A stretch of 64,000 nt of DNA, from NCBI RefSeq assembly GCF_030272615.1, contig NC_081415.1:235225803-235289802 (forward strand). The letters run 5' to 3'. Positions 45,057 to 57,187 of the stretch are shown here, piece after piece. This DNA comes from Cryptomeria japonica (taxonomy: Eukaryota > Streptophyta > Pinopsida > Cupressales > Cupressaceae). The position numbers were made by a program, and so were the translations under genes. Under the pieces are notes generated by a model. The model was not told where the DNA came from and did no database searches. It saw nothing but the letters and a program-made list of their open reading frames with translations. Positions within the stretch are counted from its first letter, which is position 1; the number at the start of each line of letters is the position of its first letter.

Positions 45057-46247
45057 CTATGTGTAGAACCTACGAAGGTGCATGTTGTTGATAGGATCCT
45101 CCAAAGGTTCACCTTCTGTAGTTGAGAGCTGATATGCCCTAGATCCATATACTATTGTAATGATGTAAGGACCAAGCCAATTTGGTTCAAACTTGCCCTT
45201 CTTCTCTCTGTCTTGCTGATTCTTGGGGTTTTCTCTGAGAACCAAGTCACCTACCTCAAATGTACGAGGTTTGACCTTGTGATTGTAGCTGCGACTCATT
45301 CGTTGTTGGTAAGCCTTGAGATGATTAAAAGCAGTTTGTCTCTGTTCATCCAGTAGTTCAAGTTCTTGTAAGCGAGAGACCCTATAATCTTCATCACTGA
45401 TGATATTTTGCAAAGAGACCCGTAAAGAGGGTAACTCGACCTCAATAGGCAAGATGGCTTCAGTGCCGTAGACAAGTGAATAAGGTGTAGCTCCTGTAGG
45501 TGTGCAAACACTTGTGCGATAGGCCCAAAGTGCAGGGTTAAGTTGAATATGCCAATTACGGCCAGCGTCGTCGATTGTCTTCTTAAGGATTTTAAGGATT
45601 GTTTTATTAGATGCCTCAGCTTGGCCATTACCTTGGGGGTAATATGGTGTGGAGAAATGATGGGAAATATGGAAGCGGCCACAGAGTTCACAAACATCCT
45701 GATTTTTGAAGGGACGCCCGTTATCAGTGATAATGGAAACAGGGATACCATATCGGCAAATGATATAGTTAAGGATGAATGTAGCAATCTATTTTCTAGT
45801 GACTTATGTGAGAGGCACGGCTTCAATCCATTTTGTGAAATACTCTGTGGCAGTAATAATGAATTTATGACCATTAGAAGAAGGAGGGTGAATCTTACCT
45901 ATAAGATCGAGTCCCCATTGACAAAAGGGCCAAGGAGACGCAAGTGGTTGTAGTTCTTGTGCTGGCGCATGTATGAGGTCTCCATGGATTTGACATTGCT
46001 TACATTTCTTGACAAACTGATATGAATCTTTTTCCATGTTGGGCCAGTAATATCCAGTCCTAATGAGTTTCTTGGCCAAGGTAGGACCACTAGCATGTGG
46101 ACCACATATCCCTTCATGCACTTCACGTAATGCAATCTGAGCTTCGTCGCTTTCTAAACATCTAAGAAGAGTGCCATCTAGACCACACCGGTATATGATA
46201 TCAGCTAAAATGACATATCGAGAGGATTGGCGAATGAAAGTGCGGTG
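45057..46247 (-). pseudogene. Element 2 integrase
   Basis: In frame with the upstream RT-RNase H. The zinc-binding HHCC region (HEGICGPHASG ... CKQCQIHGD) lies near 46120-45985. The catalytic residues sit in GLDLIGKI, IITDNGRPF and NGQAEASNK, a normal D,D,E set. The C-terminus is GPYII..YGSRAYQLSTTEGEPLEDP, ending HLRRFYT. TAA and TAG stops near 45803 and 45792 interrupt the catalytic core, and a TAG at 46248 separates it from RNase H. Confidence 0.88.
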
Positions 46248-48563
46248 CTAGTTATTTGATAGATCAGGTGGTAGGGTATTGTCACGAAGGTATGTGAAGA
46301 TGGAACCATATAACTGAGATTCAGGACCAACAACACATATCGTTTCAGTAGGAGTGATCTCATATGCAGGAACCAAAAGGTTATCCACCAAGAATTCATA
46401 GCAGGTCTCATTTGGAGGTAGATCGATCAATGAAGCAATTGTAGCCATGGCATCTGCGGCGCAATTCTGCTCTCTTGGTATTTGCTCAAAATCTATCTTT
46501 GTGAAGTGTTGTTTCAGATCATCCACCATTTGTTTGTAAGGCATTAATTTTTCATCTTTTGTTTGGTAATCATCAGTTGCTTGATGGATGACAAGTTGAG
46601 AATCCCCAAAAACACGAAGTTCCTTAATCTTCCACTGAACTGCAATCTGTAATCCTATGGTTAATGCCTCATATTCCGCTATATTGTTAGTGCAAGGAAA
46701 TGATAAGCGGTATGATTTTGGTATAGAGTCCCCTTGAGGAGTTATAAAGAGGATGCCAGCTCCTGCCCCATGCTGTGTGTATGAGCCATCAAAGTACAGT
46801 TGCCATGGCTTTGCATGTGATATTGTTAAAATGGATTCATTTGGAAATTCTGAATTTAGAGGAACATCATCAATCATGGGGGCATCTGCTAATTGATCTG
46901 CGATTACTTTTCCTTTTATTGCTTTTATGTCCATATACTCGATGTCAAATTCACTTAGGATCATTACCCATTTGGCCAGTCGCCTAGTAAGTGTTGCTTT
47001 ATTGAGAAGGCATTTTAATGGATCAATTCTTGCAACCAACTTAGTCTTATGAGTGAGCATATAATGTCGTAATTTCTGTGAAGCAAAGACCACGGCGAGA
47101 CATGCACACTCGATTGGTGTGTAGTTTAGGTCATATCCCACCAATGTGCGACTAATATAGTATACGGCCTTTTCCTTGCCCCCAACAATTTGTTGTGCTA
47201 AGAGTGCCCCAAGTGCTGTTGGAGTAGCTGATATGTATAGTAACAAAGGCTGATCTGAAACTGGTGGCATCAAAACTAGCGGATTCAAAAGATAATTTTT
47301 AAGCGTCTGAAAAGCCTGTTGACAGTTATCATCCCATTTGAATTTGATGTTTTTATGTAGCAGGTGTTGAAAAGGATTACACTTATCGGCAAGTTGCGCT
47401 ATGAATCTTCGTATGGACAGGAGTCTGCCTTGTAAGGATCGAAGTTGACTGATATTTCTACGTGGTTGCATTTCCACGATGGCCTTGAATTTTGCTGGAT
47501 CGGCTTCGATTCCTCTTTTGGACACAATGAATCCTAGGAGCTTCCCGGAGGTTACTCCAAAGACACATTTCTTGGGGTTTAATCTTACTTTGTATTTTTC
47601 CAACCGATCAAAGATGACTGAAAGTATGTCCAAATGTGTATCTTTGTCTACTGATTTACCCAAGAGATCGTCAACATAATCTTCCACTGTTACATGCATG
47701 AGATCATGAAAGATAGTAGTCATGGATCTTTGATATGTAGCACCTGCATTTTTTAACCCGAAGGGCATGACATTCTGACAAAAAGTTCCCCAAGGAAAAG
47801 TGACTGATGTTTTGTGTTGATCCTCGGGTGCAATCCTTATTTGATTATAACCAGAAAATCCATCCATCAATGATAACATTTCATGACCTGCTGTGAGATC
47901 AACAATCAAGTCAATATTTGGTAATGGGAAGTCATCTTTTGGACAAGCTTTGTTGATGTCTCTGAAATCTATACATATTCTGATGCTGCGATCCGGTTTA
48001 CTGACAGGTACTAAATTGGAGATCCATTCAGGATAATCAATTGGGCGTATGAATCCAACATCCAATAATTTCTCAAGTTCTGCTTTGATTAGTAATGCCA
48101 CTTGTGGATGCATTTTTCTTAATTTCTGTTTCACTAGCTTTGCCCCTGGTTTGACTGTCAAATGATGCATTACCAAATACGGATCTAGTCCAGGCATATT
48201 AGCGTATGACCATGCAAAGTTGATTTGCCGTTGTTTGAAGAAGCTTATGAATTTTAACCTTTCAGACTCTGTCAACGATTGAGCCAGGAATATGTTGTGT
48301 GGAACCTCTTCTGTACCAATGTTTGTTTTGATAGTCTCTTCTACCAACATGGATGACTTTTCCTCATATGATGCTGGGAGAATGTCGAGCCTTCGATCTT
48401 CGGGTGCCTCAGAGAGGTTTTTGCCCTCAGACACGTCCTTTCTTTTTACTTTTTTGGGGTCAGATAGCACCACAATGTGGTTTTCGCCATAAGACCCTTG
48501 GTTTGTTCTTATTTTCACATTTTTGCGATTGGAAGGTCCGACACCCTCACCAAAATATGCCAT
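46248..48563 (-). pseudogene. Element 2 reverse transcriptase, RNase H and second RNase H
   Basis: A 771-codon uninterrupted stretch. RT motifs are PVSKPDRSIRICIDFRDINK, FPLPNID, MDGFSGYNQI, MPFGLKNAGATYQR and YVDDLLGKS. Ty3/gypsy RNase H follows (LLYISATPTALGALLAQ, YTPIECACLAVVFA). A second, archaeal-type RNase H comes last (LYFDGSYTQHGAGAGI, NNIAEYEAL, VFGDSQLVI, NCAADAMATIA). The double RNase H is diagnostic of the Tat lineage. This module itself is open and looks intact, but the polyprotein around it is broken. Confidence 0.92.
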
Positions 48564-49493
48564 GTTGTTGAGTTCTATAATGTATTATGCTTTATGGTCC
48601 CCAGGGGGAAGGTCGTCTCATATGCCAAGATAGTCAATAATAGCTTCATCATTTTGGAATATGTCAAACTGTGCTGGTCCTTCATGATCCCAGTCAATGA
48701 GTTGGTGGTGAACAAGGGGAAGGCCTTTAATGTCTTCGAAGTTAGCGGGACTAAGAGTGAGAATGCGGTTATATTCGGGTATGTCAAGTTAATCATCGAG
48801 GTCATCGATGGCACTCTCCTCATCAGTTTCGATCGTGAGCGAATCCAAATTGTCATCACTAGTAGTGCATTCTGGGACAGGTGTTCTCATCCTATGTGAT
48901 TTCAACCTAGAACCTTGAGACAAAGACTGTGTGCCATCCTCATGGGTTGTTTCTTGACCAACTCTAAACTTTTTATAAAATTCCTCTTCTTCTGTGGGTT
49001 CATCTGGCTCTCTGAATGTCTCGGTGAGCTCGTAATCACTGGAGGATTTGTCTGAACCCCATTCCCATTCATTGGAGTCTGTGGAATAGCGATCCTCTTG
49101 TTGGATTTTGGCAACTTTAATTTGTGATGCTTCTCCTGTGCTTTTAGTGTGGACTTTGGAAGTTAGAAAACCAAGTCCCTTCGAGCGTTCCTTTTTGAAA
49201 GTCAATTCAAGTTGTAAAGGTTCAATGATACCTTCCTTTCGTAACCTAAGAGGGTTTTTTTCATCATACCCAAATTTTTGTAGAATCTTGAAGCCTTTGC
49301 CATATTTCTCACAGGGTATATTGATGTGATCTTGTGTGTCATCTTCAATGTCTTTGTAGAGCATTTTGTATAAACCTTCCTCTTCCAGTTCGCCCCATCT
49401 TTGAAAGGTAGTAGGGTCCCATTTGAGTACCAATATGGATACTTGCTTGTTAGGTTGTGACCTTCCATATTCTTTTGGAGAACTTATGACTTG
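48564..49493 (-). pseudogene. Element 2 protease-RT linker with G-patch-like motif
   Basis: An open stretch at 49433-48789 encodes 214 residues. It includes YGKGFKILQKFGYDEKNPLR followed by KEGIIEPLQ, which resembles the glycine-rich G-patch RNA-binding motif. An acidic Glu/Asp/Ser-rich tail follows. Frame breaks separate it from both protease and RT. Confidence 0.6.
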
Positions 49494-52400
49494 TCATAAG
49501 TACATGGTCTGATTTAAAGTGTATTCTCCCATGCCTTTGTCCTGAAATTTGCCTTTAAGCTCACCTTGTTTTGATGTCGAAGGTTTCAATGACTCAGGAT
49601 CAATGTATGCCGAAGAAGGAACAACTTCACGATTACTGGGAATAATGGTCTCAGTATGTGATATTAGGTTATTACAATATATGAATGGATTAGGATCACC
49701 GTTAACTGTTACCTCGACTCCATTGTGAGGAAACTTAATGCATTGGTGATACGTCGATGGGAGTGCCCTCATTTCATGGATCCAAGGACATCCTAGCAAT
49801 ATATTATAAGTGAGGTCTAGATCTAGGACTTGACAAACCACAGCCTTTGTAACTGGCCCAATTCTTAGAGGTAAGGTGACCGTGCCTTTGGATGAGCGCT
49901 CTTCATCATCATATGCCTTGATGGTGATTTGATTTGTTGAATTCACAGCTTTATCAGAATATCCCAATTGTTTAATGGTGCTCAATGTACAAATGTTTAG
50001 ACCAGCTCCTCCATCTATTAGGACTCGTTTGATTCTATGTTTATGTATGAAGGCTTCAATGTGTAATGGTGCATTATGTGGCTGACTTACGGAGGCGTCA
50101 TCGGCTTTTGTGAATGTAAGGGAGTGTGGAATGGAAAGGTATCCCACCATGGCTTGAACTGGTCCACATTCAGATCAGTAGGAACGGCGGTGTCTCTCAA
50201 GATTTTGTCAAGAATAGCTTTATGAGCGGGGGATATACGTAGGAGCTCAAGAATGGAGATGAGCACGGGTGTCTTCCCTAACTATTCTACAAGGTCATAC
50301 TCAGGTTTGGTTGATGAAGAAGCGGTATTTTTAGTGGAGGCACCTGGCAAAGTAATTTTACCTCGACGAGTTGTAACATGACATTCAGAGGTAGGTTCGG
50401 AAGAAGATCCAACACCTCTTAGGACAATCTTGGGTCACTGGGTAGAACTCTCAGGAGTTTTGTCCTTGATGATAATAGTAGAGACATGATTGTCCATCAA
50501 GATGTGATTGATAGTTGAATCATAGTTGTACGGTGCTCTAGTATAGTTGGCTTGATCATCTGTGACTTTAGCTTTTCCCTTATCATGCTTTGGGAATGGT
50601 TCCTTAAACATCTCATGTTCTTGATTGGATGAGTGTCCCTCAATCTCAATGTCACCTCTATCAATGAGATCTTGCACGATATTCTTTAGTCGATGACAAT
50701 TTCCTGTCTTATGACCCTTGCTCTTATGAAATTCACAATACTCGTCATCATTCCACCAATTTGGTTTAACCTTTGGTTCATATGGAGGAAAATCTGGAAC
50801 TGTGATTACCTTGTTTGCCACTAACTTTTTGAAGACTGACTCAAGTGGTTCTCCCAATGGAGTGTACTTCCTTCGTGATCTTGAAGTTGTTTGAGTATTC
50901 ACTTGATTGTTTGTAGAACTTGATCCCGAAAAGATGAATTTGGGTCGCACTGTATTGGCATCAACAACACCATCATTGACTGTGTTCTTGTTTTTATTCC
51001 AAAATCTTGGCTTGTCTTTTCCTTTAAAGTCATCTTTATTTTCCTTGAATATCTTAATGACTCCTTGCTCAATTAGGACCTTTTATATTGCTAAGCCTTT
51101 TTCAATAATGTCCCTGAAGGTGGACAAACAAGCTTTCCTTAGATCATAGCCAATGTCTTTGTTAACATTCTAGGTGAACATTTCTACCATTTTTTTTTGT
51201 GGAATTTCACAAGAGCATCTGCTGGCTAGATTTCTCCATCTTTGTAAAAATGATGCAAAAGACTCTCCCTCTTTTTGCTTGGTGTTGCATAAAGTAGTGA
51301 CTGATATGTCTGTCTCTATATTGTAGGAGAAATGTTGAATAAATGCCTCTGCTAAGTCAACCCATGACTTAATACCAGGTGGGAGTTGGGAGAACCATTC
51401 CATAGCTTGATCACCTAAGTTTTGTGGGAATAATCTCATCAAATATGTCTCTTCTGCTGCTACTTCAATGCAAGCTATGAAAAATTGTCTTATGTGTGCC
51501 TTAGGATCCCCTTTTCCTCTATACTTATCAAATTTAGGCGTCACAAAGTGTGTAGGAAATGGAGGCATTGGAATGCTCTTGTCGAATGGATAAGGACATA
51601 TGTCTCTCATTGTGTATGTTGGCTTCAGTGTATTTATGTCCTCCATTTTCTTTTGAAAGTCTCTGATTTGTTGCTCCAAATTGCTCTTAGGTGGAGATCG
51701 ACTTCTTGGACCATACCCCATGTTTGAGGAGGAGCTTGTTGCATATATGGATGATATTGATCATACACATGTTCATATGGAGGGGGTCTATAGTGATGCT
51801 GCATATATGGAGCACTTGGTATAGATTCATGTTGAGGAACACCATATCTATTTTGTGCATGTATACCATACTCTACAGGCATGTCATGTTCTATTGTGTT
51901 GCCCCCAAATTTGACATGAGGTTTCCTTGTGTCCAAATTTTGAGCATGCCTTTGAATATCCAATTGCTTTGGTTGATCCGTAGCTTGAGTATGTGATTGA
52001 GCATATCTGTCTACATAAGACTTCCATAATGGTCTGCAAAGGTGAGTATCATATACTTGACCATGTGTATGTGGGACCTCTGGTTTTTGAAGCAAAGACG
52101 ATGGTGATTCAGGTACCATATATGGTCCTCTATTTCCTCCACTATTAGGTCTCCTTTGATCCATGTTGGAGTGAGTTTGTTGCAAAGGTCGATTTTCCAT
52201 TATTTGAGACATGTCAAAATCATGAGGTATCTTGGCTCCACTTTGTGCCATCATTTGTAAGAAGTATTGTCTATCCCTCCTCATTATTTCCTCAACCAAC
52301 CGATTGAAATGGGGATTCATAATGGATTCTTCCACATCTGCTGAATGTATTGAAAAATTGTCCATATTGTCATTGTGTGTAGCATTGTTGTTTGTAGTGT

Positions 52401-52566
52401 CTGTGTTCTCAACATTTGGAATGTTTCTATAGACATCCATGTCAGGCAATGTAGTGTGATCAGTATTGAAAAATATATCGTTCTCATACTCATAAGAACT
52501 CATGTTTGTGGACTCTTGAGCCTCTTTAGTTTCTCTCCTAGATTTTTGAAGACGAGTTTCAACCAT
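49494..52566 (-). pseudogene. Element 2 gag-protease
   Basis: The frame begins MVETRLQKSRRE at 52566 and is frameshifted near 51700, where it passes into the reading frame of MGYGPRSRSPPKSN (51721-51170). The capsid core (YRGKGDPKAHIRQFFIACIE ... LGDQAMEWFSQLPPG) is present near 51540-51350. CEFHKSKGHKTGNCHRLK lies near 50740-50690. The retropepsin has LIDGGAGLN near 50030 with LGCPWIHEM downstream. Further stops occur near 51168, 51090, 50435 and 50285. Confidence 0.88.
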
Positions 52567-53061
52567 GAACTAGGTATTGACCAAGATGTGTGAGACTAGA
52601 TGAAAATGGAAAAAGTATGGAAGACCAAGAATTGGATGGAGTGTACATGAATCTGAAGTGTACTTGCAATGTCCAAAGTGTAAGACCAAGTATGTATGTA
52701 GTAGAGTAGGTGTGACTTCCAAAGAGAGGATAGTTTCTCTTGATAAGATAATTTGACCTTGACTCTAAGTAAGACCAAATGAGACCCAAAGGTAAGAAAC
52801 CTTGATGAGGGACCACTTAGCAAAGTGTTGTTGTATGTAGTGTGTTGACAAAGTATGATGAGGACAAGTAAGTGACCTTTTGACTCAAGTTTAGACAAGT
52901 GTGAATGTAAAGCAAGATGTGAAGCAATGATGGACTGTGTGAGACCCAAAGACAAGTTGAATGATAAATGAAACTTGGAGAAACAACCTAGGAAGCTCTA
53001 GAATTCCGAAACTGACTGTGTTTGCTTTCTGAACTGTAAAAAAAAAAAAAATCAATTCTGA

Positions 53062-53222
53062 ACACAGACGCGCCTGTATACTTCACAGACGCGGTTCCCT
53101 GACACAGACATGTCTCTATTCAACACAGACGCTGTTAGACACACAGACGCGATTCTGCCCTTCACAGACGCACTTAGATGACACAGACGTGATTAGAACA
53201 GACACAGACGTGTTTATGTAAA
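53062..53222 (-). repeat. Leader motif array B of element 2
   Basis: About eight CACAGACGCG-type words on the plus strand, which are CGCGTCTGTG on the gag strand. Confidence 0.8.
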
Positions 53223-54433
53223 ATTTGTACAATTTTTTCCAATCTGTGAAATCGTTTTGTTGTGACCAAATCTGACTGTTTGACTATTTTTTGTGGGCAA
53301 AATGTTGATGAGGACTCAATGTTTGCAAGTGTTTAGACTCAAAATGACTCTAAGAAAAGTGTGTTGTTTGATGTAAAATTGTTTTGCATACACTTGAAGA
53401 CACAAAAGACACAATGTTTTGCTGTTTAGTCTTGAATGTTTGAATGTTTAAAATAAGTCAAGCACAATTCTTATGGCTGGCCAAGACAATAGTTGTTGAT
53501 CCCACATAGGGTTTTACCCCCGAGGCTATGCTATTCAAAGTGGATACTTAGATGCTTGACCTCATTAGCTCCACCCTTGGCACTCACTTCTCGGGTCAGC
53601 CAAGCATCAGTCCCCATGAAAACTCCCCATGGCGAACTTTGTATCTCTACTAAGAACCGTATGTGTGTGGGCCGCTACCAGAGGTCCGACCTTCTGCCCC
53701 AACAACTAGAAGGATTTGGGCTTCTAAAACAAAAAGGTGCTAGTAAGGGCATCCGCTCGTGTGGCCATACATGCGGCACTTTCAGCTCTGTAAATACAGA
53801 AGACTCCCAGCGGTAGGGGTTACGCCCTACAACTGATCAAATAAATTTGATCAAACGGGTTTATGGGGAGACATAGTGTCGGTATGAACTAATCAACACA
53901 CGTTATTCATAGTTTTCACCATGAATAAACTTGTTTATAGTGGTTCGGAAGAGGTGGGTTTTCCTCGCTACCACTTGGGTTGTTCTCTTCTCACTAGTAG
54001 TCCTAATGACCACACGGGAAGACAGGCCCTCTAAAGATTAAATAAAAAGAGCCTATTGCTCAAGACACAAAAGACAATGATTCAATTTTTAGTGCACCAA
54101 TGGAAGTGTTTGCTAGTCTATGAAAACAAGGCACACAATAAAATCCAAAAAACCCTTGCTAAGGACCTACAACAAAAGGTTGTTAGTAGTTTGGGTTTTG
54201 TTTGAAATAATCACCCCTTCCTGCAAGCACAAAAGTTAGGTAAATTTTAAAACCCAAAAGACTTTGTGAAAATAGGGGCCTTCAACAAAACGTTTTGCTT
54301 TCAAGACAAGTTGCACCAATTTTGTTAGCTAGATCTGAAAATGTTAGCTCAAAATAAACCAGATCTGAAACCCTAAATGGAAAATCCAAAAATTGAATCA
54401 ATAAAAATCCCAAAATTTGAAACTGCCAAACAC

Positions 54434-54705
54434 AAACGTGGTTACCCTTTTCACAGACACGGTTCTGTGACATAGACGCGGTTCTGAGAGACACAGACGC
54501 ATCTCGAGAACTCAGACGCGATTTCCAAACACAAATGCGGCTAAAAACTTCACAGACACGACTCCAGCCATCACAAACGCGACTCCAGGACATAAACACA
54601 AGTTCCAAAACCTGCAAAACAAAATGTTGCCGATAACACAGACGCGATTTAAGTTGTCACAGATGCGCCCGAAAATCAGAAACGCGATCCGAAAGTACGA
54701 AGATG
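54434..54705 (-). repeat. Leader motif array A of element 2
   Basis: About 13 CACAGACGCGG/CACAAACGTGG variants on the plus strand, in gag sense on the minus strand. Confidence 0.8.
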
Positions 54706-54797
54706 CGGAAATACCAAAAATGCTGTCGAAAATGTCTGATCTGCAACCTCAAAAATGCAAAATCTGCAACAAGGAGGTTAAATGCAAAGGGACAAGA

Positions 54798-54818
54798 GTC
54801 CCACCGGGCATGCCAAAA
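54798..54818 (-). other. Primer-binding-site-like sequence of element 2
   Basis: The minus strand reads GGCATGCCCGGTGGGAC after TTTT at the LTR end, one base different from element 1. Confidence 0.65.
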
Positions 54819-55591
54819 TGTATATGGTGAAAATGGATAACAATAATAACAAGATTGAAAGGCTAAATGAATTCAACCACAAAAACCCTAGCCTAACAAC
54901 AACAAAGATCCACCATAACATATGAAGATTACCTAAGACAATGCAAATAAAATGAAATCACAAAGATTATACCATCACATGTCCAATAGGGTTTTGATCT
55001 CCATTCTTCCTATCTCCATTGATCTTGCTTGATATATTTGCTCTCAAATTTTATGTGCACAAGAGCTCAACAAAGAATGGAATGTGGTTGCAAGTAGGAT
55101 CGTAGTGCAGTCAATTGCATAAAAGATGATTAGGGTTTGATAATGAAGAAAGCATCTCCTTAAATAGAAGACACTATATGAAATGGAGGGATAAGATTGA
55201 GAGGTGTAAAAAAGGAGGTCGGCTATGATTAGAGGGTAGGTAGAAGAAATAATAAAATAATGAAAGAGGTAGGTAGTGTATGAATTAAGAGATGAATGAC
55301 ATGTGTCATGGGTAGAAAAAGGCTAATGAATTAATTAAATAAATAAAGATTTATTTAATTAATAGAAGAAATGAGATCAATTAAATAAATAAGATATTTA
55401 TTTAATTTAGGAAAAGGATAATTTAAATAAATAAATGTATTTATTTAAATGAGAAATAAGGCTAGAAGAGGATAAATGAATTAATTAAATAAATAAAGAT
55501 TTATTTAATTAATAGAAGAATTAGGCTTAGATAATTAAATAAATAAATAAAATATTTATTTAATTAGACATGACAATTTTGAGTGTCTACA
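54819..55591 (-). repeat. Element 2 5' LTR
   Basis: 773 bp, matching the LTRs of element 1 in reverse orientation, with the full series of AAATAAAT/TTATTTAATTAA blocks at 55330-55565. Confidence 0.92.
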
Positions 55592-55641
55592 GAATCCATT
55601 TAGTCTTTCATTATTATTGTTATCCATTTTCACCATACATA
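55592..55641 (+). repeat. 48-bp plus-strand Tat LTR end fragment
   Basis: GAATCCATTTAGTCTTTCAT through CACCATACA is the terminal piece of a plus-oriented LTR, identical in layout to the junction at 40354-40402. Confidence 0.8.
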
Positions 55642-56240
55642 ATAGCATACCTCGGTAACCCATATAGTAACTCGGTAAACCCTTCTGTTTACTTTGTTCT
55701 TTGATTGTTCTCTAAAAACCTTCTCGGTGACCACTGTGTCTCTGTAACAGTCTTCTTACATACATTCATACACTTCACTAATGTTGTATAAATAGATCTC
55801 TTAAAACGGTGATCTAATTCATTGCTTCGATCTTACAAACAAGATTCCTCGAATGAATAACTAAACAAAATATTTCATTGGTTAGATTGTCCTTAAAATC
55901 ATACATAATCTTCTGGTGCAATTTCCAATGTAATAATGGTTAGATGTGCCTTGATCTTGTAACACGTTTTCATATGCATGTTCAGGTTCAATGTATCTGG
56001 TAACACGTTTCACTCAGTGTATGTCAACTCGATGTGTCATCTTTGCTACTCAGTAGTCATAAAAAGATACTTGGTAGAAAGCTCGGTGTATAATGCATTC
56101 CGTGACTGCTTTCCAACTAACTAGACTATGCATACCGACTTCTCTATGTGTACTGACTACATGATTCAGTAGTGCTAACCGACTAGAATATATAGTATGA
56201 CTTTGAATACAAAAACTAATGGCAATTTGATAAGTAGTAA
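55642..56240 (-). repeat. Sirevirus-like LTR, second downstream copy
   Basis: It starts AATAGCATACCTCGG and parallels 40403-40635, then continues as far as GATAAGTAGTAA, matching positions 1-448, where the LINE begins. Confidence 0.8.
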
Positions 56241-56783
56241 CACAACCCTTCAGAGGAACTCTCGAATAGGGTCCCAGTGTGGGTCTGCCTACCGCGACTT
56301 CTGGTGGAATGTTGTCGGGAGGATGTTCTTCAGATGCTCGCTTCAGTGCTTGGGAGGCCAGTTGGAGCATCCTCGCAAACCCTAGGAAGAAGGGTAATGA
56401 CCTTCGCTGACATTTGTGTTGAGATTAATCTTAGTAAGCCTTTTCCATATGCTATTGATATGTGTGTGGGTTCTTATTCCTAGGTGCAACAACTGGGTTA
56501 TGATACTTTACCTTTCTGATGTCAACTATGTCATGAGTACGGTCACTTGCAGCTCAAGTGCCCTAGGTATAAACCAATGGTGCAACAATCTCAACAGCTG
56601 AACCATAACACAAATGGGGTTGATAAAGGAAAAACCGCTATGACTAGGGAAGTTGTGGGTACTGATGGTTTTGTCCCAGTTAAGACAAAGAACAAGAATC
56701 GGGGACAAAAGTGGACCCTACAGGTGAGACAGGAGGAGGATACTTTCAATAGGTTTGAAGCTCTGGACGACCTCACCCAATAG
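56241..56783 (+). pseudogene. LINE ORF1 remnant (CCHC protein)
   Basis: Broken frames retain FADICVEINLSKPFPYAID, a word typical of plant LINE ORF1/DUF4283-type proteins, and the knuckle CQLCHEYGHLQLKC at about 56520-56560. Stops lie at 56482 and 56518. The N-terminus is missing. Confidence 0.7.
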
Positions 56784-57187
56784 GAGGTAAACCCTGGGCT
56801 GACTCCATTGGATTAGGATGCTCCAGGGTTGGCAAATGATAGTGTTTTTAGGGACTCGACCCAAGCTTTGCAAATTGTGGGGAGCCAGCAAATTGAGATG
56901 GATCAGCTAGGTGTAGACCAATTGGGATCCATACCTAGTGCGGTAGTGGAGTTGGTTGGGGGGGAGGTTTCTCCTTATGCTCAAAAAATGGAACCTATTG
57001 GGGCCAAAAGTAACAAGATGGGTGTACACTTGGGTCTCCACCAAAAGGACATTAAGAAAGGATCATCGGAGAAGAGTTCTAAGGCTAGAAGGAAAAAGGA
57101 CTTAGAGAAGATCAAATTGATGGGGGAGAATTTGGTTGAGTCAGGGTCAGTAAAGACTCTAGATTCACACTTTTCCAATCCCTCTAA

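Larger units (their letters stand above)
52567..54797 (-). other. Element 2 leader
   Basis: Collinear with the element 1 leader and free of genes. The noncoding block at 53480-53900 corresponds to 21640-22080 in element 1. Confidence 0.65.
40760..55591 (-). mobile_element. Tat-type Ty3/gypsy retrotransposon, element 2 (near full-length, decayed)
   Basis: LTRs at 40760-41382 and 54819-55591 share TGTATATGG and GTGTCTACA ends on the plus strand. The PBS lies at 54798-54818 and the purine tract at 41383-41397. On the minus strand the order is leader, gag, protease, G-patch-like region, RT, RNase H, second RNase H, integrase. An antisense (plus-strand) PMD gene lies before the 3' LTR. A second RNase H after the first is characteristic of the Tat branch. 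No TSD is found; the flanks are rearranged. Confidence 0.9.
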
